Shown here: positions 19,609 to 27,373 of the stretch, piece by piece
Position numbering within the stretch: position 1 is the stretch's first letter
How the letters are laid out: every line of letters starts with the position of its first letter
Assembly (NCBI RefSeq): GCF_003364315.1
Contig: NZ_NXLS01000002.1
Span: 1-64,000, forward strand
Direction of reading: 5' to 3'
Origin: Helicobacter ganmani
GTDB lineage: Bacteria > Campylobacterota > Campylobacteria > Campylobacterales > Helicobacteraceae
Length of the DNA: 64,000 bases
Notes under the pieces: model-generated
Database searches by the model: none
What the model saw: only the letters and a program-made list of their open reading frames with translations
What the model was told of the DNA's origin: nothing
Program-made: the position numbers and the translations under genes

Positions 19609-20432
19609 TGAAAAATCAAAAATCCCAAAAAATACAAACGCCTAAGCTAACCAAATCAAACCCGCAAAGCAATCCCAAGATTCCAATCAATGCGCAAAAA
19701 GCTTATAAACTTTTAAGCCTACAAGAAAATATTTCTAATAACGAAGCTAAAAATCTTATTGATAGAGGACTTGTAAGCATTAATGGTAAAAAACTACGCA
19801 TTGCACGCGCACTTCTTGCACCTCAAACAAAATTCAAAATTCAAACCCCCAATAAGATAATTGAAATTTTTAGAGATTCGCAAATCTTAGCCCTTGAAAA
19901 GCCTGCATTTTTAACGAGTGAGGAGATTGCTAGCTCTTATCCAGAATGGGTTTTACTCCATAGGCTAGACAAAGAAACGAGTGGCATTTTATTGCTTGTG
20001 AAAAATCAAAGCGCATTCCATTTAAAAGCAAAAGAATCTTTCAAACAAATGCAAGTCAAAAAGCATTATATCGCCATTGTGGAGGGTATCATAGAGGAAG
20101 AATGCGAAATTACAGCCCCTCTACTCATCAAAAAAGGAAAATTTGCTAGAGTTACGATTGGCAAAAAAGGCGAGGGACACAAGGCAATCACACGAATTCG
20201 TCCTCTAGAAATTTCTGGCAAAAAAACCAAAATAGCCGTGGAGATTCAAACAGGCAAAACTCATCAAATCCGTGTGCATTTAGCACATCTTAAGCATCCG
20301 ATTGTAGGCGATACATTTTATGGGGCAAAACCCGCTAATCGTATCTTGCTACACGCCGAATCCATTGCGCTTTTAGACTACAATTTCACTTGCCCTCCGC
20401 CAAAAGAATTTATTTTTATGGATAATGTATAA
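19608..20432 (+). CDS. RluA/RluD-family pseudouridine synthase
   Basis: Isomerises uridine to pseudouridine in rRNA or tRNA; the target site cannot be read from sequence. 274 residues from a GTG that forms TAGTG with the waaA stop, with AAAGGA 6 bases upstream. An S4-like RNA-binding segment (NEAKNLIDRGLVSINGKKL) lies near residue 44. The catalytic motif HRLDKETSGILLLVKN lies near residue 118 (catalytic Asp in RLD). The C-terminal block has TGKTHQIRVHLAHLKHPIVG near 215. Last gene of the thrC run. Confidence 0.9.
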   Translation: MKNQKSQKIQTPKLTKSNPQSNPKIPINAQKAYKLLSLQENISNNEAKNLIDRGLVSINGKKLRIARALLAPQTKFKIQTPNKIIEIFRDSQILALEKPAFLTSEEIASSYPEWVLLHRLDKETSGILLLVKNQSAFHLKAKESFKQMQVKKHYIAIVEGIIEEECEITAPLLIKKGKFARVTIGKKGEGHKAITRIRPLEISGKKTKIAVEIQTGKTHQIRVHLAHLKHPIVGDTFYGAKPANRILLHAESIALLDYNFTCPPPKEFIFMDNV

Positions 20433-20492
20433 GATTCCGCAAGCCTAAATATTTAAAATTTATAAATTCAACTTGTATTTATAAATTTTTGA

Positions 20493-20498
20493 TACAAT
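20493..20498 (+). promoter_or_regulatory. possible -10 for the MetF-like gene
   Basis: TACAAT, 45 bases before the start codon, in a strongly AT-rich gap of about 110 bases. The -35 region is poor. Confidence 0.35.
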
Positions 20499-20543
20499 TT
20501 CTCTTTAAAACATTATTCATTTATAATCAATTTAGGAACTCTT

Positions 20544-21494
20544 ATGTATCAAACTTCCAATCATTCACTCGCAAATTCTCCTTTCTTGAGTACGCAAATA
20601 GAATCTTTTATCCAAAGACTAACCCAACAAGACAAATGCTTCACTTACGAATTTTCTGCTCCTGCTAGTTTTGACCTTGAGCCACTTTTTGACGCATTAC
20701 ATCAAGCACAATTTCTTAATAAACTAGACGCATTTATCTGCACAGATTCTCCTTTGGGCAAACTCAAACACAGCGCAATTTTGGCAAGTTTTAAGCTCCA
20801 AAACACCTTTAAGATTCCAAGCATTACAACAATTTCTATGCGAGATAAAAACACGCTTGCTTTACAAAGCGATATTTTAGGAATGAATAGCCTTGACTTA
20901 CGGATGATTCTAGCATTGACAGGAGACCCTTTGCGGCTTGGCAACCAACCGCAAGCTAAAGGAGTTTTTGAGGGAAATAGCCTCTTGCTTCTTAGAATCA
21001 TTGAAGCACTCAATCAACAAAGGGATATTAATGGTACTGCGCTAAGTGGCAATTCTAAGCCCATTTACCCTTTTTGTGTCTTAAACTCCTATGCAAACAA
21101 AAAAGAGAATCTTTACCGCAAAATGCAAGAAAAAATCCAAAATGGTGCGCAAGCTATTTTTACTCAACCTATTTATGACTTAAATATCGCGCAAGAACTC
21201 TTAGAATGGTGTGAAAAAATCAATGCACACAATGATACAAAATGCGCGTTAGTCTTTGGATTCTTTCCTATTTTTTCCTACAAAACTGCTTTATTTTTAC
21301 ATCATAAATTACCCGGCGTATTCGTCCCTATGGCTTTGCTTGAAGAGATGCAAAAAGCAAACAAACAAAATACAGAATCGCAAGTGGGATTAGAAAAAAG
21401 CCAAACATTGTTTTCAAATCTTTATCAATTGCACCAAAAATTTCACTTTATGAGTGCAAATAAACCCCATTTGATTGCAAAAATTATTTGCTAA
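20544..21494 (+). CDS. MetF-like methylenetetrahydrofolate reductase family protein
   Basis: 316 residues resembling the TIM-barrel flavoprotein MTHFR family, which reduces methylene-THF to methyl-THF for methionine synthesis. The clearest block is LRMILALTGDPLRLG near residue 126, preceded by a TTISMRDKN stretch and followed by a FTQPIYD motif near 214. The N-terminal YEFSAPASFD replaces the usual FEFFPP. It could be a divergent MetF or a related folate-binding reductase. RBS AGGAACTC precedes the ATG. Confidence 0.7.
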   Translation: MYQTSNHSLANSPFLSTQIESFIQRLTQQDKCFTYEFSAPASFDLEPLFDALHQAQFLNKLDAFICTDSPLGKLKHSAILASFKLQNTFKIPSITTISMRDKNTLALQSDILGMNSLDLRMILALTGDPLRLGNQPQAKGVFEGNSLLLLRIIEALNQQRDINGTALSGNSKPIYPFCVLNSYANKKENLYRKMQEKIQNGAQAIFTQPIYDLNIAQELLEWCEKINAHNDTKCALVFGFFPIFSYKTALFLHHKLPGVFVPMALLEEMQKANKQNTESQVGLEKSQTLFSNLYQLHQKFHFMSANKPHLIAKIIC

Positions 21495-21596
21495 AAGAGA
21501 AATAAAAATTATTCAAGTTTTTAGAGAGAATTTGCTACACTTTAATGTTTATTTTGACAAAAATATTATAAAAATTCTAAATTTTTAAGGTTTAAA

Positions 21597-22637
21597 ATGT
21601 CTCAAATCACACAATCATTGAAAAATCAAAGAATAAAAACTTTTTTTTGCGAATGGTTAAATGGTTTTATATTGGTACTTTTAGTGAGCTTAGCAAGCTA
21701 TTACACTGCATCTTTACCCTTTATGTCAAAACTCCATTTATCGCCCTTAATCATTGGTGTTGTGCTTGGAATCCTAGCTTCTCCTCTTTTTAGGCAAGCC
21801 CAAAAGACTTGCGACAAAGCAATCGTCTTTAGTGCCAAAAAACTTCTAAGGCTTGGCATTATTCTTTATGGCTTTAATATAACACTGCAAAGTATTGTTT
21901 TTGTGGGCTTCAATGGAATCCTCTTAAGCCTTGTCGTTGTGGTTTTTATTCTTGCCATTGGTTATTTTATTGGTGTTAAACTTTTAAAACTAGACAAAGA
22001 AATCACTATTTTAGTGAGCGGGGGAAGCGCAATTTGTGGTGCGGCGGCAGTTTTAGCATTAGAATCCTCCTTAAAATCCGAACCATACAAAGGAATCATT
22101 GCCGTAGGAACGGTTGTTATTTTTGGGCTTGTAGGAATGTTCTTATATCCTCTCCTTTATGCTTTGGGATTCATTCCTCTAAGCTTAACGCAGGAGGGTT
22201 ATTATATTGGACTAACCCTACATGAACTAGCAAATGTTGTAGGTGCTGGGGGAGCGATTGCGCAAGAAACACAAGAAATTGCCTTGATTGTAAAAATGAT
22301 TCGTGTCTTATTGCTTGTTGCTGTCTTACTTATCATTCCTTATTTCTTTGCAGAAAGCCAAGAGGGAGGCAAAAGAAAATTACACATTCCTTGGTTTGCA
22401 TTTTGGTTCTTGGGAGTCGTCCTTATACATTCGCTAATAGCCTTACCGACTGAAATTGTTTTTATCTTAAGATTTCTTTCGGGATTCTTTTTGGTTATGG
22501 CAATGAGCGCATTAGGACTTCAAGTAGATTTGAAAAAATTTCTTGAATTTGGTGGCAAGGCTTTTGTCTTGGCATTTATTTTGTTTGGGATTCTTACTTT
22601 TGGAGGATTCTTTCTTGTTTATTATTTTATTCCATAA
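21597..22637 (+). CDS. YeiH/UPF0324 family membrane protein
   Basis: Putative sulfate-exporter family integral membrane protein. 346 residues with nine to ten hydrophobic helices. The family block KAIVFSAKKLLRLGIILYGFNI lies near residue 75, ILVSGGSAICGAAAV near 138, and LHELANVVGAGGAI near 210. Transport activity is not shown for most members. Starts in an AT-rich gap; 21 bases separate it from ftsW, so the two may be co-transcribed. Confidence 0.82.
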   Translation: MSQITQSLKNQRIKTFFCEWLNGFILVLLVSLASYYTASLPFMSKLHLSPLIIGVVLGILASPLFRQAQKTCDKAIVFSAKKLLRLGIILYGFNITLQSIVFVGFNGILLSLVVVVFILAIGYFIGVKLLKLDKEITILVSGGSAICGAAAVLALESSLKSEPYKGIIAVGTVVIFGLVGMFLYPLLYALGFIPLSLTQEGYYIGLTLHELANVVGAGGAIAQETQEIALIVKMIRVLLLVAVLLIIPYFFAESQEGGKRKLHIPWFAFWFLGVVLIHSLIALPTEIVFILRFLSGFFLVMAMSALGLQVDLKKFLEFGGKAFVLAFILFGILTFGGFFLVYYFIP

Positions 22638-22658
22638 TTCAAAAATTAAGAGATAGTA

Positions 22659-23822
22659 ATGGTTGATCGCCCATTATTTATTATTAGCGCAAGCCTCATT
22701 ACGATTGGCATTATTTTTTCTTATTCTCTCTCCTCTTTTGCGATTCTATATTATGATTATGGAGAATTTCACTTTGTTTTGCGCCAGCTGATTGCCGGAA
22801 TTCTTGGCATTATGTTAATGTGGGGAATCTCTCGTTGCAATCCTGATAATTTTATCCTGTGGTTTGGCTTTTCTTTATTTTTTGGCGGAATCTTTTTAAT
22901 GTTTATTATGCATTTTTTACCTGAAAGTCTTGCAACAAGTGCCGGAGGAGCAAAGCGTTGGATTCGCTTGCCTTTCTTTTCTCTTGCGCCCGTAGAATTT
23001 TTTAAGATTGGATTTATTATTTTTTTAGCTTGGAGTTTCGCACGCAAATTCTCTTTATTGGAGCAAAAAACTCTAAAAGAGGAATTTATCACTTTCTTGC
23101 CTTATGTGGCAGTCTTTTTGATTGCAGTCTATTTAATTGCGATTTTGCAAAATGACTTGGGACAAATCGTGCTTTTAGGCGCAACTTTAGCCCTAATGAT
23201 GACTTTTGCAGGCTCGTCTTTTAAGTTATTTCTTTATCTTTTAAGCGGAGCATTTGCACTTTTTATTCTTGTAATTATCACAAGCACACATCGTATTATG
23301 CGCATTAAAGCTTGGTGGGCTGGGACACAAGACTTAATCCTTTCCTTTTTCCCTCAATCCATTGCAAATTCCTTACGCGTTGAGAATCTACCTGAACCCT
23401 ATCAGATTCAACATTCCCTTAACGCAATTGCAAATGGAGGAATCTTGGGCGAAGGCTTAGGAAATGGCTTAATTAAACTAGGATTCTTAAGTGAAGTGCA
23501 TACCGATGTAATTCTAGCTGGAATTGCAGAAGAAATTGGTTTTGTGGGGTTGCTTTGCATTAGCTTGCTTTTTGTTGCACTTCTCTTTCGGATTCTTAAA
23601 ATCGCGAATCGTTGCGAAAATACAATGTATTATTTATTTTGTTCTGGAGTCGCAGTTCTTTTAGGATTCTCCTTTTTAATCAATGCCTTTGGAATCTCTG
23701 GATTAATTCCTATTAAAGGAATTGCTGTTCCTTTTTTAAGCTATGGCGGAAGTTCAATTTTGGCTACAAGCATTATGATAGGTATGGTTCTTTCTATCAG
23801 CAAAAAAGCCAAAATGTCCTAA
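22659..23822 (+). CDS. ftsW: FtsW, SEDS-family septal peptidoglycan polymerase
   Basis: Integral membrane glycosyltransferase that polymerises lipid II at the division septum. 387 residues, about ten helices. SEDS landmarks: GGAKRWIRLPFFSLAPVEFFK near residue 89, a long periplasmic loop with PYQIQHSLNAIANGGILGEG near 247, HTDVILAGIAEEIGF near 280, and FLSYGGSSILATS near 360. RodA is the alternative, but the QIQHSLNAIANGG loop and overall size suit FtsW better. Confidence 0.8.
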   Translation: MVDRPLFIISASLITIGIIFSYSLSSFAILYYDYGEFHFVLRQLIAGILGIMLMWGISRCNPDNFILWFGFSLFFGGIFLMFIMHFLPESLATSAGGAKRWIRLPFFSLAPVEFFKIGFIIFLAWSFARKFSLLEQKTLKEEFITFLPYVAVFLIAVYLIAILQNDLGQIVLLGATLALMMTFAGSSFKLFLYLLSGAFALFILVIITSTHRIMRIKAWWAGTQDLILSFFPQSIANSLRVENLPEPYQIQHSLNAIANGGILGEGLGNGLIKLGFLSEVHTDVILAGIAEEIGFVGLLCISLLFVALLFRILKIANRCENTMYYLFCSGVAVLLGFSFLINAFGISGLIPIKGIAVPFLSYGGSSILATSIMIGMVLSISKKAKMS

Positions 23823-23841
23823 GCAAAAACGATAAATAAAA

Positions 23842-24588
23842 ATGCCAAAACAATACGATAAAATTATTTCAAAACTACAAAAACGTCCTTTAAGCCACAA
23901 TGAATTTTTATCACTACTTTCTGAAGTAGCAGGTTTGTTTGGAGAAAGTGCAAGCGAGCTTGAAATTATCAAAGGAAGTGGAATCCCGCTTGTATTTGCG
24001 CACGACAAAGTCTATTTTCGCCCTAGCCTAACCCCCATAAAATCAGAATCTTTTTGCATCATAGATATTGAAACAAATGGACACAATCCTTTGATTCATC
24101 GCCCCATTGAAATTGGAGCTATAAAGTTTCACAATGGAAAAATTATAGAAACTTTTGAATCGCTAATTTTTTGTGAGGAAATTCCTGAATATATCACAAA
24201 AATCACGGGCATTAATGCTCAAATGTTAAGCAATGCGCCAAAAATTACGAAAGTTTTAGAATCTTTCAAATTATTTTTAGGGGATTCTATCTTTGTCGCA
24301 CATAATGTAAATTTTGATTACAATTTTCTAAGTCAATCTCTTGCCCATTATGGCTTTGGCTATCTTTATAACACTAAACTCTGCACCATTGAACTTGCCA
24401 AAAAAACCCTCCAAGCACCTCGCTATTCTTTAGGATTCTTAAATGAATTCCTCAACATTCATCATCAAAATCTTCATCGCGCATTTCAAGATACAAAAAC
24501 TACATTGGAAGTCTTTAAAATTTGTTTGCAAAATATTCCTACAAATCTCTATACAAGCAAGGATTTGCTAGAATTTATCAAAACCTAA
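23842..24588 (+). CDS. DnaQ-like 3'-5' exonuclease
   Basis: DEDDh-type exonuclease domain protein. 248 residues. About 65 N-terminal residues of unclear fold precede Exo I (CIIDIETNGH near residue 73), Exo II (FVAHNVNFDYNFL near 152) and Exo III (HRAFQDTKTT near 214). It may be the proofreading epsilon subunit or a free exonuclease. It sits 13 bases before nspC and 19 bases after ftsW, in one run. Confidence 0.85.
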   Translation: MPKQYDKIISKLQKRPLSHNEFLSLLSEVAGLFGESASELEIIKGSGIPLVFAHDKVYFRPSLTPIKSESFCIIDIETNGHNPLIHRPIEIGAIKFHNGKIIETFESLIFCEEIPEYITKITGINAQMLSNAPKITKVLESFKLFLGDSIFVAHNVNFDYNFLSQSLAHYGFGYLYNTKLCTIELAKKTLQAPRYSLGFLNEFLNIHHQNLHRAFQDTKTTLEVFKICLQNIPTNLYTSKDLLEFIKT

Positions 24589-24601
24589 AAAGGAGCAAAC
24601 T

Positions 24602-25861
24602 ATGCCAACCCAAGTCAAAGAGTCAAAAACCGCTCAATTCCTAACCCAAAACTATCCTAAAAATTTTGATTCTCTACCAAGCCCTTGCTATGTGCTAGAA
24701 GAAGAAAAATTTGAAAAAAATTTGCAATTACTTCAAAAGGTGCAACAAGATAGCGGAGCAAAAATTTTACTAGCACTCAAAGGCTATGCCCTATGGAAAA
24801 GCTTTTCTCTTGCAAAACAATATTTAAGTGGAATCACTGCAAGCGGAATCTATGAAGCAAGATTAGGCTATGAGGAATTTGGTAAGGAGATTACAACCTT
24901 TAGCCCCTCTTACAAACAAGAGGAAATGCAGGAACTTGTGCAAATCTCAAATCATATTATTTTCAATTCTTTTGCACAATGGCAGACTTTTAAAGGAATC
25001 ATAGAATCTCAAAATCAACTTAGAGAACGCAAAGGACAGCCAAAGATTGAAGTGGGCTTGCGCGTCAATCCAAAATACAGCGAAGTAAGCCCAGAAATAT
25101 ATAATCCTTGCGTTGAAGGCTCACGACTTGGAATCCCACCAAAAGAATTCAAAAAGGGTGCCAAAAAAATTGGGCTAGATGGCATTAGCGGATTGCATTT
25201 TCATACACATTGCGAACAAAATAGTGATGCACTCCAACGCACATTAAAATATTTTATCAAGCATTTTAAGGAGTATATTCCGCAAATGCGCTGGATTAAT
25301 TTTGGTGGCGGACATCATATCACGCGCAAAGATTATGATATAAATTTGCTTATCCAACTCATTAAGGATTTCAAATCAAAATTCAAAACAGAGGTCTATT
25401 TAGAGCCGGGTGAAGCGATTGGTTGGCAATGTGGTTTTCTCATTGGTAGCGTGGTAGATATTGTGCAAAATGGAATCAAAATTGCGATTTTAGATGTCAG
25501 TGCTGCGGCACATATGCCTGATTGTCTTGAAATGCCTTACCGCCCAATGGTGCGCAATAGCTTTGAAGCAAAGGCAAACAAAAAACATCATAAGTTAAAA
25601 CTTAAAGGTAAAATGCCTTATGCTTATCGCTTAGGAGGACCAACCTGTCTTGCGGGAGATGTGATTGGGGATTATAGCTTCAAAGAACCACTAAAAGTTG
25701 GCGACCGCTTGATTTTTGAGGATATGGTGCATTATACGATTGTCAAAAATAATACTTTTAATGGGATTCCTTTACCTTGCATTGGTATGTTGCATAAAAA
25801 TGGAGAATTTGAATTGTTTAAGGAGTTTTCCTATCAAGACTACAAGCAACGCAATAGCTAA
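24602..25861 (+). CDS. nspC: carboxynorspermidine decarboxylase
   Basis: PLP enzyme of the alanine-racemase/ornithine-decarboxylase fold that makes spermidine or norspermidine by the carboxyspermidine route common in Campylobacterota. 419 residues. Features: PSPCYVLEE near residue 22, PLP lysine in LLALKGYALW near 60, SGLHFHTHCEQ near 197, WINFGGGHHIT near 234, and EPGEAIGW near 274. RBS AAAGGAGCAAACT precedes the ATG. Followed by a strong hairpin. Confidence 0.93.
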   Translation: MPTQVKESKTAQFLTQNYPKNFDSLPSPCYVLEEEKFEKNLQLLQKVQQDSGAKILLALKGYALWKSFSLAKQYLSGITASGIYEARLGYEEFGKEITTFSPSYKQEEMQELVQISNHIIFNSFAQWQTFKGIIESQNQLRERKGQPKIEVGLRVNPKYSEVSPEIYNPCVEGSRLGIPPKEFKKGAKKIGLDGISGLHFHTHCEQNSDALQRTLKYFIKHFKEYIPQMRWINFGGGHHITRKDYDINLLIQLIKDFKSKFKTEVYLEPGEAIGWQCGFLIGSVVDIVQNGIKIAILDVSAAAHMPDCLEMPYRPMVRNSFEAKANKKHHKLKLKGKMPYAYRLGGPTCLAGDVIGDYSFKEPLKVGDRLIFEDMVHYTIVKNNTFNGIPLPCIGMLHKNGEFELFKEFSYQDYKQRNS

Positions 25862-25879
25862 GAAACTATATTCTTAGCT
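25856..25879. terminator. bidirectional hairpin between converging genes
   Basis: AGCTAAGAA-ACTATA-TTCTTAGCT, a perfect 9-bp stem with a 6-base loop that includes the nspC stop codon. It lies 10 bases from the stop of the opposite-strand gene, so it can serve both. Confidence 0.65.
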
Positions 25880-25888
25880 TGGCTTTGC

Positions 25889-26176
25889 TTAAAATGTATT
25901 TACAAAAAGTCTTTTGGGATTCTTAACCAATAAAAGCACAAACCACGCAATCAAGCCAACCAATACAACAACTGCGCCAAGCACCGCATCATCACCACTA
26001 ATGTTTAAAAAGGGTTCTCCCTCATAAGTTGCAAAAACACAATCTACAATCCACATTAGCCCAGCTCCCCAATACATAAGGCTTAAAGTGCCTAATTGCA
26101 AATTTTTTTGAGGATTACTTACAAACCAACAAATGCTTGCAATCACTGCTGCGAACAAGGTCATCAACAAACACAT
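25889..26176 (-). CDS. small three-helix membrane protein
   Basis: Not recognised. 95 residues with three predicted membrane helices: CLLMTLFAAVIASICWFV near the start, LSLMYWGAGLMWIVDCVFA near residue 32, and VLGAVVVLVGLIAWFVLLLV near 65. I chose the ATG at 26176. TAAGG, overlapping the stop of the preceding gene, serves as its ribosome binding site, and the longer frame from a GTG at 26236 would overlap that gene by 50 bases. It is the second of a pair of small membrane proteins downstream of a PepSY-type gene. Confidence 0.7.
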   Translation of the reverse strand: MCLLMTLFAAVIASICWFVSNPQKNLQLGTLSLMYWGAGLMWIVDCVFATYEGEPFLNISGDDAVLGAVVVLVGLIAWFVLLLVKNPKRLFVNTF

Positions 26177-26186
26177 TGGATTAACC

Positions 26187-26570
26187 TTAAACCATTTGGG
26201 CTTTAGAAGTAAGATTTGCGGACATTTTATCCGCACAAATAATCATCACAATCCAAATCGTAGTAATCAATGCAACTTGCGCACTACCAATCGTCAAAAT
26301 TTCATAAATCATTGCTTGTGTATCTTCTGGAGAACTCATTGCAGTCAGAAAAGGAGGATAAGCAACAATCTCACCATGCCAAATATGCTCAATAAAAAGC
26401 AAAAAAGCACCTCCAAAAAGCATATTAACAAGCCAACTTAATTTTCTACTCCAAGAAATTTTGTGGGAATATTTTTGTACATTTTCATTTGCTTTTTCTT
26501 GTTTTAAAATGTTTCTTTTAACCACACTTAAAACACCTGCAGCCACAATAGATTCAACAAAGCACGCCAT
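26187..26570 (-). CDS. small membrane protein, partner of the 25889 gene
   Basis: Not recognised. 127 residues with about three hydrophobic helices: residues 3-18, LVNMLFGGAFLLFIEHIW near 47, and AQVALITTIWIVMIICA near 94. A basic segment lies between the first two. The loop HGEIVAYPPFLTAM would face the outside if the N-terminus is in. TTTGGAGGTGCTG is a strong ribosome binding site. Its stop is 10 bases from the next start, so the two are an operon and probably form a complex. Confidence 0.72.
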   Translation of the reverse strand: MACFVESIVAAGVLSVVKRNILKQEKANENVQKYSHKISWSRKLSWLVNMLFGGAFLLFIEHIWHGEIVAYPPFLTAMSSPEDTQAMIYEILTIGSAQVALITTIWIVMIICADKMSANLTSKAQMV

Positions 26571-26633
26571 ATCAGCACCTCCAAAGATAATATTAAAGTT
26601 AAAAAATAATAAACTAAAATGTCTTAAGATTTA

Positions 26634-26639
26634 ATTATA
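26634..26639 (-). promoter_or_regulatory. -10 element of the two-gene membrane operon
   Basis: TATAAT on the minus strand, 64 bases upstream of the start at 26570. The -35 region is weak. Confidence 0.45.
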
Positions 26640-26701
26640 TTTTCAAAAGAAAGTAGTTAGCTTCATTCAGTAAGATTCTTTTGACCTTTGAATAGCGCGG
26701 A

Positions 26702-27253
26702 TTAACACACGCTCAGAGCACCTACTATTACACTGATAATGATTCCAGCTAGAATTGTGAAGATTTGAATCCCACGATTTTTCTTGATGTTAAATAAAGT
26801 AATCATTAACCCAGAAATATAAAGTAAAATCAAAGTTAAACCAAAACCAATTGCAAGAATATCAAAATACCATTTTGCTTTTGCCTTGTGCAACATAATC
26901 ATATCGCCAATTAAACTGCGCTCCATAGTCGTAACACTCCAAGTGGAATCCGCATTTTGTTTAATGCTTGCAGAATAATGCACTCCCCCAATCTCTAATG
27001 CCCCGCTTTTACTATTCATTTTGGCTTCCAAATTGCTTGGCACTTTTAATTGCGTGCTTTTAAGATACTCTACTAATGCCTGCACTTCTTGCCCTTTTTC
27101 TATGTTTTGCACCAAAGTATAAGTTTGCTTTGTTGCACCAAAATCCTGATTAATCCCAGCAATATACAAAATTCCACTTAACGCATACATTAATGCCAAA
27201 GGCAAGAAAAATAAACTAAGGTAAATATGGATATTGCGAAATTGTTTTGTCAT
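26702..27253 (-). CDS. PepSY-type membrane protein
   Basis: 183 residues: helix 1 (residues 10-31, IYLSLFFLPLALMYALSGILY), a periplasmic domain of about 95 residues, then two C-terminal helices (near 127-150 and 160-181). The first helix with HIYLSL and the second with LHKAKAKWYFDILAIGFGL fit the PepSY-associated TM family, whose members often act near iron or haem uptake or peptidase regulation. RBS AAGGAGTC precedes the ATG. About 130 bases separate it from the two small membrane genes on the same strand. Confidence 0.72.
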   Translation of the reverse strand: MTKQFRNIHIYLSLFFLPLALMYALSGILYIAGINQDFGATKQTYTLVQNIEKGQEVQALVEYLKSTQLKVPSNLEAKMNSKSGALEIGGVHYSASIKQNADSTWSVTTMERSLIGDMIMLHKAKAKWYFDILAIGFGLTLILLYISGLMITLFNIKKNRGIQIFTILAGIIISVIVGALSVC

Positions 27254-27338
27254 CTTTAAGACTCCTTTTTAAAAAATAAAATTGAAATATATCACAGAAA
27301 TATAAAGAAATTGTGAAGAATTCTTAACTTTAATTTGC

Positions 27339-27344
27339 TAGAAT
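27339..27344 (+). promoter_or_regulatory. extended -10 promoter of yejA
   Basis: TTTGCTAGAAT, 30 bases before the yejA ATG. The TGC prefix makes it an extended -10. Confidence 0.55.
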
Positions 27345-27373
27345 ATTTGATTTTAATTTCAATAAGGAAACTT

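Noticed and set aside
26177-26236. Longer form of the small membrane protein from a GTG
   Set aside because: It overlaps the preceding gene by 50 bases; the ATG at 26176 has its own ribosome binding site on the stop of that gene.
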